NCBI RefSeq assembly: GCF_018860155.1
Contig: NZ_JAHKNI010000011.1
Span: 1-64,000 of the forward strand
Direction: 5' to 3'
DNA: 64,000 bases
From: Nocardia albiluteola
Lineage (GTDB): Bacteria > Actinomycetota > Actinomycetes > Mycobacteriales > Mycobacteriaceae
The notes beneath the pieces were generated by a model. That model was not told the DNA's origin. It did no database searches and saw nothing but the letters and a program-made list of their open reading frames with translations. This document shows positions 26,529-34,552 of the stretch, piece by piece. How positions within the stretch are numbered: position 1 is the first letter of the stretch; each line of letters opens with the position of its first letter. The translations under genes and the position numbers were made by a program.

Positions 26529-26557
26529 CTAGAGCAAAGGCTCTAGAGCGTTCGCTC
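26529..26557. promoter_or_regulatory. Overlapping inverted repeats, probable TetR operator
   Basis: CTAGAGC-AAAG-GCTCTAG (26529-26546) is a perfect palindrome, and it shares its last G with GAGCG-TT-CGCTC (26546-26557). Both lie between the divergent TetR and hydrolase genes, as expected for an autoregulatory operator that also controls the hydrolase. Confidence 0.75.
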
Positions 26558-26571
26558 GAATGGAGGTCGAG

Positions 26572-27438
26572 ATGCCGGTCGTCGAGATACCCGCAGGTCG
26601 GATTCACTACACGGAGCACGGCGACGGGCCACCGGTGGTGCTGCTGCACGGATTGCTGATGAATCACACGCAGTGGGACTCGGTCATCGGACGACTCCCG
26701 GCGGGTTTCCGGTACGTGCTGCCGGACCTGCCGCTCGGCGCGCATCCCGAACCGCTGCGCCCGGGCACAGACCTGAGCCTGCGCGGCATGAATCGCCTCC
26801 TCGCCGATTTCCTGGCGGCGCTCGAGCTGCGCGATGTCACACTGGTTCACAGCGATTGGGGCGGCGGCCTGTTCCTCACCGCGTACGGCCTGGACGAACG
26901 CGTCGGACGGCTGATCGTGTTGCCCTGCGAGGCATTCGGCAATTTTCCGCCCGGCCTGCCCGGCAGGATGGCCATGGTCGCCGGCGCGCTACCCGGCGGC
27001 GTCACGCTGGCGTTGCGGCAGCTGCGGATCGGGTGGCTGCGCCGATCGCCACTGCTGTTCGGCTGGATGGCACGCCGCCCACTGCCGGACGAATTGGTAC
27101 GCGGCTGGACCGAATCCGGTCTGCACAACCGGGACATTCGGCGAGACCTGCTGGCCTACACCAGATCCAGCTTCCCTAAGGCTGATCTGATCGCGAATAC
27201 CGAAGCACTGCACAACTTCCCGGGCCATGCCCTCATTCTGTGGTCCTCGGCGGGCAAAGTCATGCCTCGCGAACACGGCCGCCGCCTGGCCGAGCTGATC
27301 CCCCACGCCCGGCTGGTCGAGATCGACGACGCCTACGTCCTGTCCATGCTCGACCGGCCCGAGGCCGTGGCCGCGGCGATGTCCACCTTTCTGACCGACA
27401 CCGCGGCCGAATCGAAAGGGCCGCTGCCACTTTCGTGA
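26572..27438 (+). CDS. Alpha/beta hydrolase with Asp nucleophile, catalytic His replaced
   Basis: The protein has 288 residues from the ATG at 26572, chosen because GGAGG sits 5 bases upstream. The alpha/beta-hydrolase landmarks are VVLLHGLLMN (oxyanion loop) and the nucleophile elbow VHSDWGGGLF, with Asp in the nucleophile position as in haloalkane dehalogenases and epoxide hydrolases. Where the catalytic His is expected, before LDRPEAVAAAMSTFL, the sequence reads EIDDAYVLSM, with Tyr. It may therefore be a non-hydrolytic member. Regulated by the divergent TetR (inferred). Confidence 0.8.
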   Translation: MPVVEIPAGRIHYTEHGDGPPVVLLHGLLMNHTQWDSVIGRLPAGFRYVLPDLPLGAHPEPLRPGTDLSLRGMNRLLADFLAALELRDVTLVHSDWGGGLFLTAYGLDERVGRLIVLPCEAFGNFPPGLPGRMAMVAGALPGGVTLALRQLRIGWLRRSPLLFGWMARRPLPDELVRGWTESGLHNRDIRRDLLAYTRSSFPKADLIANTEALHNFPGHALILWSSAGKVMPREHGRRLAELIPHARLVEIDDAYVLSMLDRPEAVAAAMSTFLTDTAAESKGPLPLS

Positions 27439-27447
27439 CCGTAACGA

Positions 27448-27996
27448 TCACTCGCCATCGCCCGGCGCGGGTTCTTCGCCGGGAAAGAGGATCGGGCTCA
27501 CCACATACGGCCTCCGCCCGGGGCCCGGCTGGTTCGCCGCGAGCGGCGCGACGATCCCGTGGAGGCCCGCGAGCATCGCGTCGAGCTCCTCGGCACTGAG
27601 CCACAGGGTGCCCTGCCGGTAGCTCACCGAGTCCGCGAACGGGGCGGCTCCGGGCCGGTCGAGATACGCGTTGAACTCGGCGATCAGCACGGCCATCGAC
27701 GCGGCGAACCCGCGCCGGTGATCGTCTGCGGTCATCGTGTCCCCCGCCTCCGGGGCGATCGTCGGGCGGTCGCCGCGCAGCCGGTAGAAGCGCTCCACCG
27801 CGCCGCGCACCCGCCGCTCGTCGCCGATCTCCAGCATTCCGCCGTCGACCAGCAGGCCGAGCTGCCGATAGATGCTCGTGCGCGGCACGTCGGGCAGGCG
27901 CTCGCACAGCTCGCTCGCGCTGCGCGCCGGCCCGCCGGACAGCGCCCGCACGATGCGCAGTCGCACGGGGTGCAGCAGCAACTCGGTGGGGTCCAT
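27448..27996 (-). CDS. ArsR-like winged-helix regulator
   Basis: The protein has 182 residues. The N-terminal winged helix reads LLLHPVRLRIVRALSGG, then SASELCERLPDVPRTSIYRQLGLL and VDGGMLEIGDERRVRG. The C-terminal half resembles the effector part of helix-turn-helix regulators that sit beside hydrolases (SYRQGTLWLSAEELDAMLAGL). No metal-binding Cys cluster is present, so it is not a metal sensor of the classic type. It is divergent from an alpha/beta hydrolase across 58 bp containing an inverted repeat. Confidence 0.85.
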   Translation of the reverse strand: MDPTELLLHPVRLRIVRALSGGPARSASELCERLPDVPRTSIYRQLGLLVDGGMLEIGDERRVRGAVERFYRLRGDRPTIAPEAGDTMTADDHRRGFAASMAVLIAEFNAYLDRPGAAPFADSVSYRQGTLWLSAEELDAMLAGLHGIVAPLAANQPGPGRRPYVVSPILFPGEEPAPGDGE

Positions 27997-28012
27997 AGCT
28001 CTACTATCCCAT

Positions 28013-28032
28013 TTTTGGTACCATTTCCAAAA
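28013..28032. promoter_or_regulatory. Inverted repeat in AT-rich divergent promoter
   Basis: TTTTGG and CCAAAA are separated by 8 bases within an unusually AT-rich 50-bp gap between the winged-helix regulator and the hydrolase. It is a likely operator for that regulator. Confidence 0.55.
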
Positions 28033-28054
28033 CTGGAACTAATGGGGAGCGGGC

Positions 28055-28894
28055 ATGACAAGAAATGCATCCGGACGCCGACTCACGGTGCGCGGCACCG
28101 AGATCTACCTCGAGGAAGCCGGTTCCGGCGACACCTGCGTGGTGTTCGAATCCGGAGCCGGGGCCGGGCGGATGCTGTGGGATCCGGTCGTGCCACTGGT
28201 CGGTGATATCGCGCGCACCGTCGCCTACGACCGCGCCGGGCGCGGGCGCAGCGGCCCTGCGAAATCACCCCAGAGCCTCGACGACATGGCCGACACACTC
28301 GTCGCCATGGTCGAAGCGCTCGCACCGACCCGGCTGATCCTGGTGGCGCACAGCATGGGCGGGTTGGTCGTCCGCCGGACCATCGAACGGCTCTCGCCCC
28401 ACCCCGACGGGCTCGTACTGGTCGACACCACCCCCGAGGCGGCCCCGATCTACGACGACTGGTCGGCCACGGCGCGGCAGACCGACCGAATTCTGGCCGT
28501 GCAGCAGGCACTCGCGCGCTCGCGCACGCTCATGCGCGTGCTGACCCGGCCCTACGGCCGCATGTTCCCCGCCGACACTTACGAGGCGATGCTGACCGAC
28601 GACTTCTCTCCCGCGGGCATCGCCCAGAACCGACGCGAGATCGCGGCGGTCGCGAGCGGGATCGGCGAATTCCGAAGCCGCCCACCGAAACCGCCGCACT
28701 GCGACATCGTCCTCATCTCGGCATCCCGGGCCGACCGGATGCATGCCCGCAACCACGGCACCATCCGCGAGTACCAGCGCCGGTACGCCGAACAGGTCGG
28801 TGCGCGGTTCGAGGACGCGGACTGCGAACACGTGGTGCCCGCGGAGAAACCCGAACAGGTGGCCGCCGCGATTCGCCGCCTGGTGAGCGCGTAG
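28055..28894 (+). CDS. Alpha/beta hydrolase (serine type)
   Basis: The protein has 279 residues with GGGGAG before the ATG. The serine nucleophile elbow is LVAHSMGGLVVRR, the oxyanion-side loop is VVFESGAGAGRMLW, and the catalytic His is in DCEHVVPAEKPEQVAAAI. The fold and length fit soluble esterase-like hydrolases. Unlike the neighbouring hydrolase at 26.6 kb, its triad appears complete. The substrate is unknown. The divergent ArsR-like gene is the likely regulator. Confidence 0.88.
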   Translation: MTRNASGRRLTVRGTEIYLEEAGSGDTCVVFESGAGAGRMLWDPVVPLVGDIARTVAYDRAGRGRSGPAKSPQSLDDMADTLVAMVEALAPTRLILVAHSMGGLVVRRTIERLSPHPDGLVLVDTTPEAAPIYDDWSATARQTDRILAVQQALARSRTLMRVLTRPYGRMFPADTYEAMLTDDFSPAGIAQNRREIAAVASGIGEFRSRPPKPPHCDIVLISASRADRMHARNHGTIREYQRRYAEQVGARFEDADCEHVVPAEKPEQVAAAIRRLVSA

Positions 28895-28903
28895 ACGTCC
28901 GGC

Positions 28904-29908
28904 TCAGAAGTCGTCGGGACAGCCGCAGGAACCGCGGGTCCGCAGCGTCGCATCGAGGTGATGGACGCCGGGATCCGTTGTGCGGCTGTCGATCTGCTCC
29001 AGGAGCAGATCTACCGCCAGTTCTCCCATCCGACGGGTCGGCTGCACCATGGTGGTGAGCCCCGGCCGGGTGTAGCGGGCGTATTCGATCCCGTCGAACG
29101 CAACCACCGCGAGATCGTCGGGCACGCGCAGGCCCGCGTCGTAGGCAGCGCGGAGCATGCCCATGGCCTGCAGGTCGCTGGTGACGAAAACCGCCGTGGG
29201 CCTGCGCGGTCCGGCGATGATCTCCGACAGGGCGCGGTAGCCGGCCGCGCCGCCGAAATCGGTCCGGACGATCGGCCCCTCGGGCAATCCCCCGGCGGCC
29301 AGCGCATTCCGGTAGCCCTGCACCCGATCGTCGGCCGTGGAGACGCGCGGCCCTGCCAGACAGGCGATCTCGCGGTGGCCGTGGCCGACGAGGTGGGCGA
29401 CGGCCTGCTCCGCGCCGCCGACCGAATCGCACATCACGTGGGCGAACCGGACCGGATCGATGATGCGGTCCAGGGCTACCAGCACCATGTCCGCCGCCGC
29501 GCAGGCATCGCCGATTCCGGTCTCCCAGGACGACGAAATGGCAAGCATCCCTTCGACTCTGCGATCGATGAAGGTACGCACGTAGGCCTGCTCGCGCTCG
29601 GAATCCCCCGCGGCGTTGCCGACGAACAGCGGGTATCCCCGGGCGAACGCCGCCGCCTCGATCACCGCGGACAGCTCGGCGAAGAACGGATTGGCGCCGT
29701 CGGGAATCACCATGCCCAGCGCGTGCCCGCGGTTCATCCGCAGGCTGCGCGCGGACATGTTGGGCCGGTAGCCGAGTTCGGCGATGGCGGCCTCGATGCG
29801 GGCCCTGGTCGCCGGAGCCACCTGCCGCGGCCCGCCGTTGAGCACGTAGCTCACCAGAGCCGGGGAGGTACCCGCCAGGCGCGCGACGTCGGCCCGTGTC
29901 ACTACCAT
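28904..29908 (-). CDS. LacI-family repressor of the ribose-type locus
   Basis: The protein has 334 residues with AGGAGA before the ATG. The LacI helix-turn-helix is TRADVARLAGTSPALVSYVL, followed by the hinge helix region RARIEAAIAELGYRPN. The periplasmic-binding-like effector domain follows, with HALGMVIPDGANPFFAELS. It ends in a Cys-containing tail (RGSCGCPDDF). It is divergent from the sugar ABC-transporter operon, and a perfect palindrome lies between them, so it probably represses that operon until a pentose-type inducer binds. Confidence 0.93.
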   Translation of the reverse strand: MVVTRADVARLAGTSPALVSYVLNGGPRQVAPATRARIEAAIAELGYRPNMSARSLRMNRGHALGMVIPDGANPFFAELSAVIEAAAFARGYPLFVGNAAGDSEREQAYVRTFIDRRVEGMLAISSSWETGIGDACAAADMVLVALDRIIDPVRFAHVMCDSVGGAEQAVAHLVGHGHREIACLAGPRVSTADDRVQGYRNALAAGGLPEGPIVRTDFGGAAGYRALSEIIAGPRRPTAVFVTSDLQAMGMLRAAYDAGLRVPDDLAVVAFDGIEYARYTRPGLTTMVQPTRRMGELAVDLLLEQIDSRTTDPGVHHLDATLRTRGSCGCPDDF

Positions 29909-29964
29909 TCCAGCTCTCCTGTGTTCGCCTCGTGCGTCGTTGCCACGCTATTGCGCCCAGCCCC

Positions 29965-29993
29965 TTGACAGCGGGTGAGTCAGGTCACAGACT
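29965..29993 (+). promoter_or_regulatory. Candidate sigma-70-type promoter of the sugar operon
   Basis: A consensus -35 TTGACA (29965-29970) is followed after 17 bases by a weaker -10, CAGACT (29988-29993), upstream of the binding-protein gene. The LacI palindrome begins 12 bases downstream, at the expected transcription start, consistent with repression by occlusion. Confidence 0.6.
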
Positions 29994-30003
29994 ACTCATC
30001 AAT

Positions 30004-30021
30004 TCGTGTTGATCAACACGA
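30004..30021. promoter_or_regulatory. LacI-type operator palindrome
   Basis: TCGTGTTGATCAACACGA is a perfect 18-bp palindrome with a central GATC-containing core, located between the divergent lacI-type gene and the transporter operon. LacI-family operators are typically palindromes of this size with a symmetric centre. Confidence 0.8.
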
Positions 30022-30055
30022 GTTGATGATCGGAACAGGGAATAGGTCGTACCCC

Positions 30056-31072
30056 ATGAATGCTCGATTCAGGCGTGCAATGGCGCCGCTTGTCCTCGTC
30101 GGAGCGCTCGCCGCGGCCGCGTGTGGGCGCGGTGATCACAGCAGCTCCGGCGACTTCAAGATCGCCATCGTGACCCGCAATTTCACCAACCCCTACTGGG
30201 CCGCGCTGCGCGACGGCGCGATGGCTGAGGCAGCCAAGCTGGGTGTGAAGGTGACCGTGCAGGCCGGGCAGTCGGAGACGGACGCCGACGGGGAGAACGC
30301 GCAGATCTCCACCATGGCCGCGCAGGGCTTCAACTGCTTCGGCGTGGTTCCGGTCAACGGCACCAACGTCATCACCCCGCTCACCGCCGTCGCCCGCAAG
30401 AACATCCCGATCCTGGATCTGGACACCCAGATCGACCCGGACGCCTCCAAGGCGGCCGGGGTGAGCTACGCCAGTTTCATCGGCTCGGACAACGTCGAGG
30501 CCGGCAAGACCGCGGGCCAGGAGATGCTGAAGGCCCTGGGCGGCACCGGCAAGGTCGCGGTGCTGCAGGGCATCGCGGGTGAGCAGAACGGCATCAACCG
30601 CGACAAGGGCTTCAATGATGCGGTCGCCGGCAAGCTGCAGGTCGTCCAGGAGGCGCCCGCCGACTACGAGCAGGACAAGGGCCTGCAGGTCACCGAGGCG
30701 ATCCTGAAGGCGCACCCGGATATCACCGGCATCTACGCCGCCAACGACACCATGGGCCTGGGCGCCGCGCAGGCGATCAAGAACGCGGGCAAGAGCGGGC
30801 AGATCAAGGTCATCTCCACCGACGGCATTCAGGCCGCGCTCGACGCGACCAAATCGGGAAGCCTGACCGGCACCGTCACCCAGTACCCGTATGCCGAGGG
30901 GCAGATCGCCGTGCAGTCCTGCCTGGCCCTGCACCAGGGCAAGAAGCTGCCCGCCCGCGTGGTCTCCCCGATCGCATTCATCAACTCGGACAACGTCGCT
31001 GCGCAGATCTCCGCGTTCCCGAAGCCGATCGTCACCTTCGACAACCCGGTGGAAGGGCTGTTGAACAAGTGA
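30056..31072 (+). CDS. rbsB: Sugar ABC transporter substrate-binding lipoprotein (RbsB-like)
   Basis: The protein has 338 residues from the ATG at 30056. The signal peptide ends in a lipobox with Cys (LAAAACGRGD), so it is anchored outside the membrane. The type I periplasmic-binding fold is evident: FKIAIVTRNFTNPYWAALRD, GFNCFGVVPVNGT, NIPILDLDTQID, FIGSDNVEAGKTAGQ, GIYAANDTMGLGAAQAI and KVISTDGIQAALD, as in ribose/galactofuranose binders. The stop overlaps the permease start (GTGA). With ribokinase and RbsD in the operon, ribose or a similar pentose is the likely ligand. Confidence 0.92.
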   Translation: MNARFRRAMAPLVLVGALAAAACGRGDHSSSGDFKIAIVTRNFTNPYWAALRDGAMAEAAKLGVKVTVQAGQSETDADGENAQISTMAAQGFNCFGVVPVNGTNVITPLTAVARKNIPILDLDTQIDPDASKAAGVSYASFIGSDNVEAGKTAGQEMLKALGGTGKVAVLQGIAGEQNGINRDKGFNDAVAGKLQVVQEAPADYEQDKGLQVTEAILKAHPDITGIYAANDTMGLGAAQAIKNAGKSGQIKVISTDGIQAALDATKSGSLTGTVTQYPYAEGQIAVQSCLALHQGKKLPARVVSPIAFINSDNVAAQISAFPKPIVTFDNPVEGLLNK

Positions 31073-32073
31073 CCGCGGCAGATATCGCGCCCGCTGATCC
31101 CGGCCGGGACGCCAAGGACACGAAGGGCGACGGTGCGCGTGAGGGGCGCACGGAAATCCTTGCCAAGACAGCCGAATACGCGGCGCCGATCGCACTGGTG
31201 CTGCTCTGGGTGGCGTTCTTCATCGCCACTCCGGACTTCCTGACCATGTCCAACATCGGCGACCTGCTGGTCTCGGCCACCATCCTGACCGTGCTGGCCC
31301 TGGGTCAGCAGTTCGCGGTCACCGTTGGCGGCATCGATTTGTCGGTGGGCGCGAATCTGCCCTGGGCCGCAGCACTTCTCGGCTTCATGAACAGCCGCGG
31401 CTATCCGCTCGCGGTGAGTATCGCGGTGGCGATCCTGGGCGGGCTGGTGGTCGGCGTGCTCAACGGCTATCTGGTCGGCAAGCTGCAGATGACCGACTTC
31501 GTGGTCACCCTCGGCATGCTGAGTGTGATCAGCGGTCTGACACTGCTACTGACACACGGCAATACGACCGCGGTGAGCTCGCCGTTCCTGTCCAAGTTCG
31601 CCCTGGACGGCATCGGCCCGGTGCGCTGGTTCTGGCTGATGGCGCTGATCGCGGCGCTCGTGGTGGCGGGCATCATCTTCCGCACCCGCATCGGCACGCA
31701 TCTGCTCGCCACCGGCGGGCGCCTGGAGGCCGCGCGCGACACCGGCATCTCGGTGAATAAGATCCGGCTGTTCGCCTATGCCATGTCGGGGCTGCTGTGC
31801 GGCATCGCGGGGGTGATGCTCGTGGCGCGCAACGGCGGCGCGGATCCCTCACTGCAGACCACTTACCTGCTGAGTTCGATTGCGGCGGTGGTGCTGGGCG
31901 GGTCGTCGCTGAACGGTGGCAAGGCCTCGGTGCTGGGCACCGTCGCCGGGGCGGTGCTGTTCACCTCGCTGATCAACGGGTTCACCATCCTGGGCATCTC
32001 GCAGTACTACCAGCCGGTCGCGGTCGGCGCGGTGCTGCTGCTGGCCGCCGGCATCTCCCGCTTCCGAAAGTAG
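31069..32073 (+). CDS. rbsC: Sugar ABC transporter permease (RbsC-like)
   Basis: The protein has 334 residues from a GTG that overlaps the preceding stop. After a polar 40-residue N-terminus there are about ten hydrophobic helices. The BPD_transp_2 family motifs are GIDLSVGANLPWAAALLG, TLGMLSVISGL, GGRLEAARDTGISVNKI (coupling loop) and VLGGSSLNGGKASVLGT. It forms the membrane channel, probably as a homodimer, with the ATPase encoded next. Confidence 0.93.
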   Translation: MTAADIAPADPGRDAKDTKGDGAREGRTEILAKTAEYAAPIALVLLWVAFFIATPDFLTMSNIGDLLVSATILTVLALGQQFAVTVGGIDLSVGANLPWAAALLGFMNSRGYPLAVSIAVAILGGLVVGVLNGYLVGKLQMTDFVVTLGMLSVISGLTLLLTHGNTTAVSSPFLSKFALDGIGPVRWFWLMALIAALVVAGIIFRTRIGTHLLATGGRLEAARDTGISVNKIRLFAYAMSGLLCGIAGVMLVARNGGADPSLQTTYLLSSIAAVVLGGSSLNGGKASVLGTVAGAVLFTSLINGFTILGISQYYQPVAVGAVLLLAAGISRFRK

Positions 32074-32082
32074 GTGCGACAC

Positions 32083-32847
32083 ATGACCATTCCCCTGCTC
32101 GAGGCACGGGACCTGACCAAATCCTTCGATTCGGTGCGCGCCCTCGGCGGCGTCTCGCTGACCATTCCCGCGGGCGAGGTCACCGCGCTGGTCGGCGACA
32201 ACGGCGCCGGAAAGTCCACGCTGGTGCGCTGTCTGACCGGCGTGCAGTCGCCCGACACCGGGCAGATCTTGTTCCGCGGCGAACCCGTCCGGCTGCGCTC
32301 CCCCGAGGACGCCCGCAAAATGGGCATCGAGACCGTCTACCAGGATCTGGCACTGATCGACGATCTGGCGGTGTGGCAGAACCTGTTCCTCAACCGGGAG
32401 CTGGTCTATCCGCTGGGAATCGTCAACCGGCGCAGGATGATCAGCCGCAGCGCGGAGATCATGCGCGAACTGGACGTGGACGTGCCCACGGTGCGCACGA
32501 CCGTGCGACGGATGAGCGGCGGCCAGCGCCAGTCCATCGCGATCGCCCGCGCGGTGGCGTGGGGCGAGGCGATGGTGATCATGGACGAGCCGACCGCGGC
32601 GCTGGGCGTCCGGGAGACCGCTGCGGTGGAGAAGCTGGTGCGCAAACTGCGCGAGCGCGGCGTCACCGTGCTGATCATCAGCCACGATATGGCGCAGGTG
32701 ATGCGGATCTGCGATAACGTCCGGGTGCTGCGGCGCGGTAGATCGGTAGCGGCGCATCCGATATCCGAGGTCGATGGAGACAAGTTGGTCGGGCTGATCA
32801 CCGGGGCGACCCCTGGGAACCTGGAGACCGCGGAGGCGGAGTCGTGA
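32083..32847 (+). CDS. Sugar ABC transporter ATPase, single nucleotide-binding domain
   Basis: The protein has 254 residues from the ATG at 32083, with a GTG at 32074 as the alternative. Walker A is GDNGAGKST, the Q-loop is VYQDLALID, the signature is MSGGQRQSIAIARAV, Walker B is MVIMDEP, and the H-loop is IISHDMAQV. RbsA of enteric bacteria carries two such domains (about 500 aa). This protein has one, like FrcA-type fructose/ribose transporters, so it presumably dimerises. The 3' end leads directly into duplicated sequence before the kinase gene. Confidence 0.92.
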   Translation: MTIPLLEARDLTKSFDSVRALGGVSLTIPAGEVTALVGDNGAGKSTLVRCLTGVQSPDTGQILFRGEPVRLRSPEDARKMGIETVYQDLALIDDLAVWQNLFLNRELVYPLGIVNRRRMISRSAEIMRELDVDVPTVRTTVRRMSGGQRQSIAIARAVAWGEAMVIMDEPTAALGVRETAAVEKLVRKLRERGVTVLIISHDMAQVMRICDNVRVLRRGRSVAAHPISEVDGDKLVGLITGATPGNLETAEAES

Positions 32848-32995
32848 GCGAACCAATAAGCCAGCGCGCCACGCGCACGACGGAGCCGGGCGCCAGCGAG
32901 GCGGAGTCGTGAGCGCAGCGAAGCGGAGCGAACCAATAAGCCAGCGCGCCACGCGCACGACGGAGCCGGGCGCCAGCGAGGCGGAGTCGTGAGCG
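32846..32995 (+). repeat. 70-bp duplication with coupled mini-ORFs between ATPase and kinase genes
   Basis: Two identical 70-bp copies (32846-32915 and 32926-32995) are separated by CAGCGAAGCG. Together with the ATPase 3' end, they give three copies of the block GGCGGAGTCGTGAGCG, each with a ribosome-site-like GGCGGAG and a GTGA stop/start overlap. As a result, two mini-ORFs of 22 and 27 codons, both ending in the same residues (PGASEAES), are chained between the two genes. The GAAGCGGAGCGAACC-type core recalls short repeats scattered in actinomycete genomes, and a related run lies at about 21041-21067. Confidence 0.85.
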
Positions 32996-33936
32996 TTGTC
33001 GTGATCGGCTCGGTGAACCGGGACGTGGTGAGCGAGGTGGCGCGGCTGCCCGCGCCGGGCGAGACGGTGCTGGCATTGGGCTCGCGAACCAATCTGGGCG
33101 GCAAGGGATCCAATCAGGCCGTCGCGGCCGTCCGTGCCGGGGGTCGAGTCGAGTTCATCGCCCGCGTGGGCGCCGATGCCGATCCCGGACTGTGGAAGTC
33201 GTTGCTGGAGTATGGCATCGGACTCGCCGCCGTGCGCGAGGTCCCCGACACCCGGACCGGGACCGCGTACATCACGGTGGCGGGCGGCGAGAATCAGATC
33301 GTCGTGGATCCGGGCGCGAACTTCCGCTGGGAGACCGATCACCAACTCGACGCACTGGTCGCCGAGACCGACCTGATCGGCACGGCGCAGGTCGTGGTCG
33401 CGCAGCTGGAAGTGCCTCTGCGCGTGGTGCATTGGGCCGCGGCGCGGGCCCGGCGATTCATTCTCAATGCCGCCCCGGCCACACAGCTGCCGGACGACCT
33501 GCTGCGCCGCTGCGATCCGCTGATCGTCAACGAATCGGAGCTCGCCGCCTTCGGCGGCGTGGTCCCGCACACGCCCGAGAAGGCCTTCGAACAGGCACGC
33601 GCACTGTGCCTGAGCGGGGTGCCGTCGGTAGTGGCGACGCTCGGCTCCGCGGGCTCGGTGTGGGCGCGGCGCGAGTCGGGATACAACGCGGTAGCGGGCG
33701 CGTATCAGCCGGCGCCCCGGGTGGAATCGGTGGATTCGACCGGCGCGGGCGATGCCTTCGTCGGGGCCCTGGCCACGGCGCTGGCCGAAGGCACGGACCT
33801 CGGCGAGGCGGTCCGGACCGCCACCGCGGCCGGCGCCCTGGCCGTGCAGGCGCCCGGCACCCACAGCTCCTACCCCACCCGCGAGCAGATCGCGGCGACA
33901 CTACCGACAGTGCCCGAGTCTCAGCCCCTCAGTTAG
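32989..33936 (+). CDS. rbsK: Ribokinase (PfkB family)
   Basis: The protein has 315 residues from a GTG that overlaps the stop of the preceding mini-ORF. PfkB signatures are LGGKGSNQAVAAVRAGG (signature 1) and VDSTGAGDAFVGALAT (signature 2, with the catalytic Asp and anion hole). The substrate-binding N-terminus GSVNRDVV fits ribokinases. It phosphorylates D-ribose to ribose 5-phosphate with ATP in the cytosol. It lies downstream of the transporter and before rbsD, completing the uptake route. Confidence 0.92.
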   Translation: MSVVVIGSVNRDVVSEVARLPAPGETVLALGSRTNLGGKGSNQAVAAVRAGGRVEFIARVGADADPGLWKSLLEYGIGLAAVREVPDTRTGTAYITVAGGENQIVVDPGANFRWETDHQLDALVAETDLIGTAQVVVAQLEVPLRVVHWAAARARRFILNAAPATQLPDDLLRRCDPLIVNESELAAFGGVVPHTPEKAFEQARALCLSGVPSVVATLGSAGSVWARRESGYNAVAGAYQPAPRVESVDSTGAGDAFVGALATALAEGTDLGEAVRTATAAGALAVQAPGTHSSYPTREQIAATLPTVPESQPLS

Positions 33937-34012
33937 AGATTCGCGTCCCGGGCTGGGCACGAGATGAGAGCCGAGCACCCCCCTTGCAATGCTTTTCGAC
34001 AGGAGTCCCACC

Positions 34013-34402
34013 ATGCGCACCACCGGCATCATTCACGCCGAACTAGCCTCGGCCCTCACGGGCCTGCGCCACACCGACCTGTTCGCGATCAGCGACTCCG
34101 GACTGCCGGTACCGACCGGGGTGCCCGTCATCGATCTGGGCATCAGCTACGGATTCCCACACTTCGAACCGGTCCTGGACCTGATCCTGCACGAGGTCAC
34201 CATCGAAGCCGCCTGGGCCAGCCGCGAGGTCTCCACCGAAAACCCGGACACCGCAACCCTTCTCGACGAACGAGTACACGCCGAGCTGATCGACCACGAG
34301 GATTTCAAGCACCGCATCGCCGATTGCCGCTTCGTCGTGCGGACCGGCGAGGCCCGCCCCTACGCGAATGTGCTGCTTCGCGCGGGAGTGCCCTGGTTGT
34401 AG
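34013..34402 (+). CDS. rbsD: D-ribose pyranase
   Basis: The protein has 129 residues from the ATG at 34013 (AGGAG upstream). The RbsD family is clear: GLRHTDLFAISDSGLPVP with the catalytic His, DLGISYGFPHFEPVLDLIL, and the C-terminal VVRTGEARPYANVLLRAGV. It converts the pyranose to the furanose form that ribokinase uses. Its presence makes ribose the best-supported substrate of the locus. Confidence 0.93.
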   Translation: MRTTGIIHAELASALTGLRHTDLFAISDSGLPVPTGVPVIDLGISYGFPHFEPVLDLILHEVTIEAAWASREVSTENPDTATLLDERVHAELIDHEDFKHRIADCRFVVRTGEARPYANVLLRAGVPWL

Positions 34403-34552
34403 GTCACTGCGTGCCCCCTCCGCCAGCGGCCGGATATACCCGGGCGGATCGGACAACCCGCGCGTGATCCCCGATCCAAATTCGTTTTGCTGACGAATAA
34501 CCACTGTTTGTGCGTCATCACCTTCACGACCCGACGGCAGGGACCCACGACA

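Noticed and set aside
31849..33864. 671-codon minus-strand open frame across the permease, ATPase and ribokinase genes
   Set aside because: It is entirely antisense to three well-supported genes and reads as His/Gln/Arg-rich non-protein sequence.
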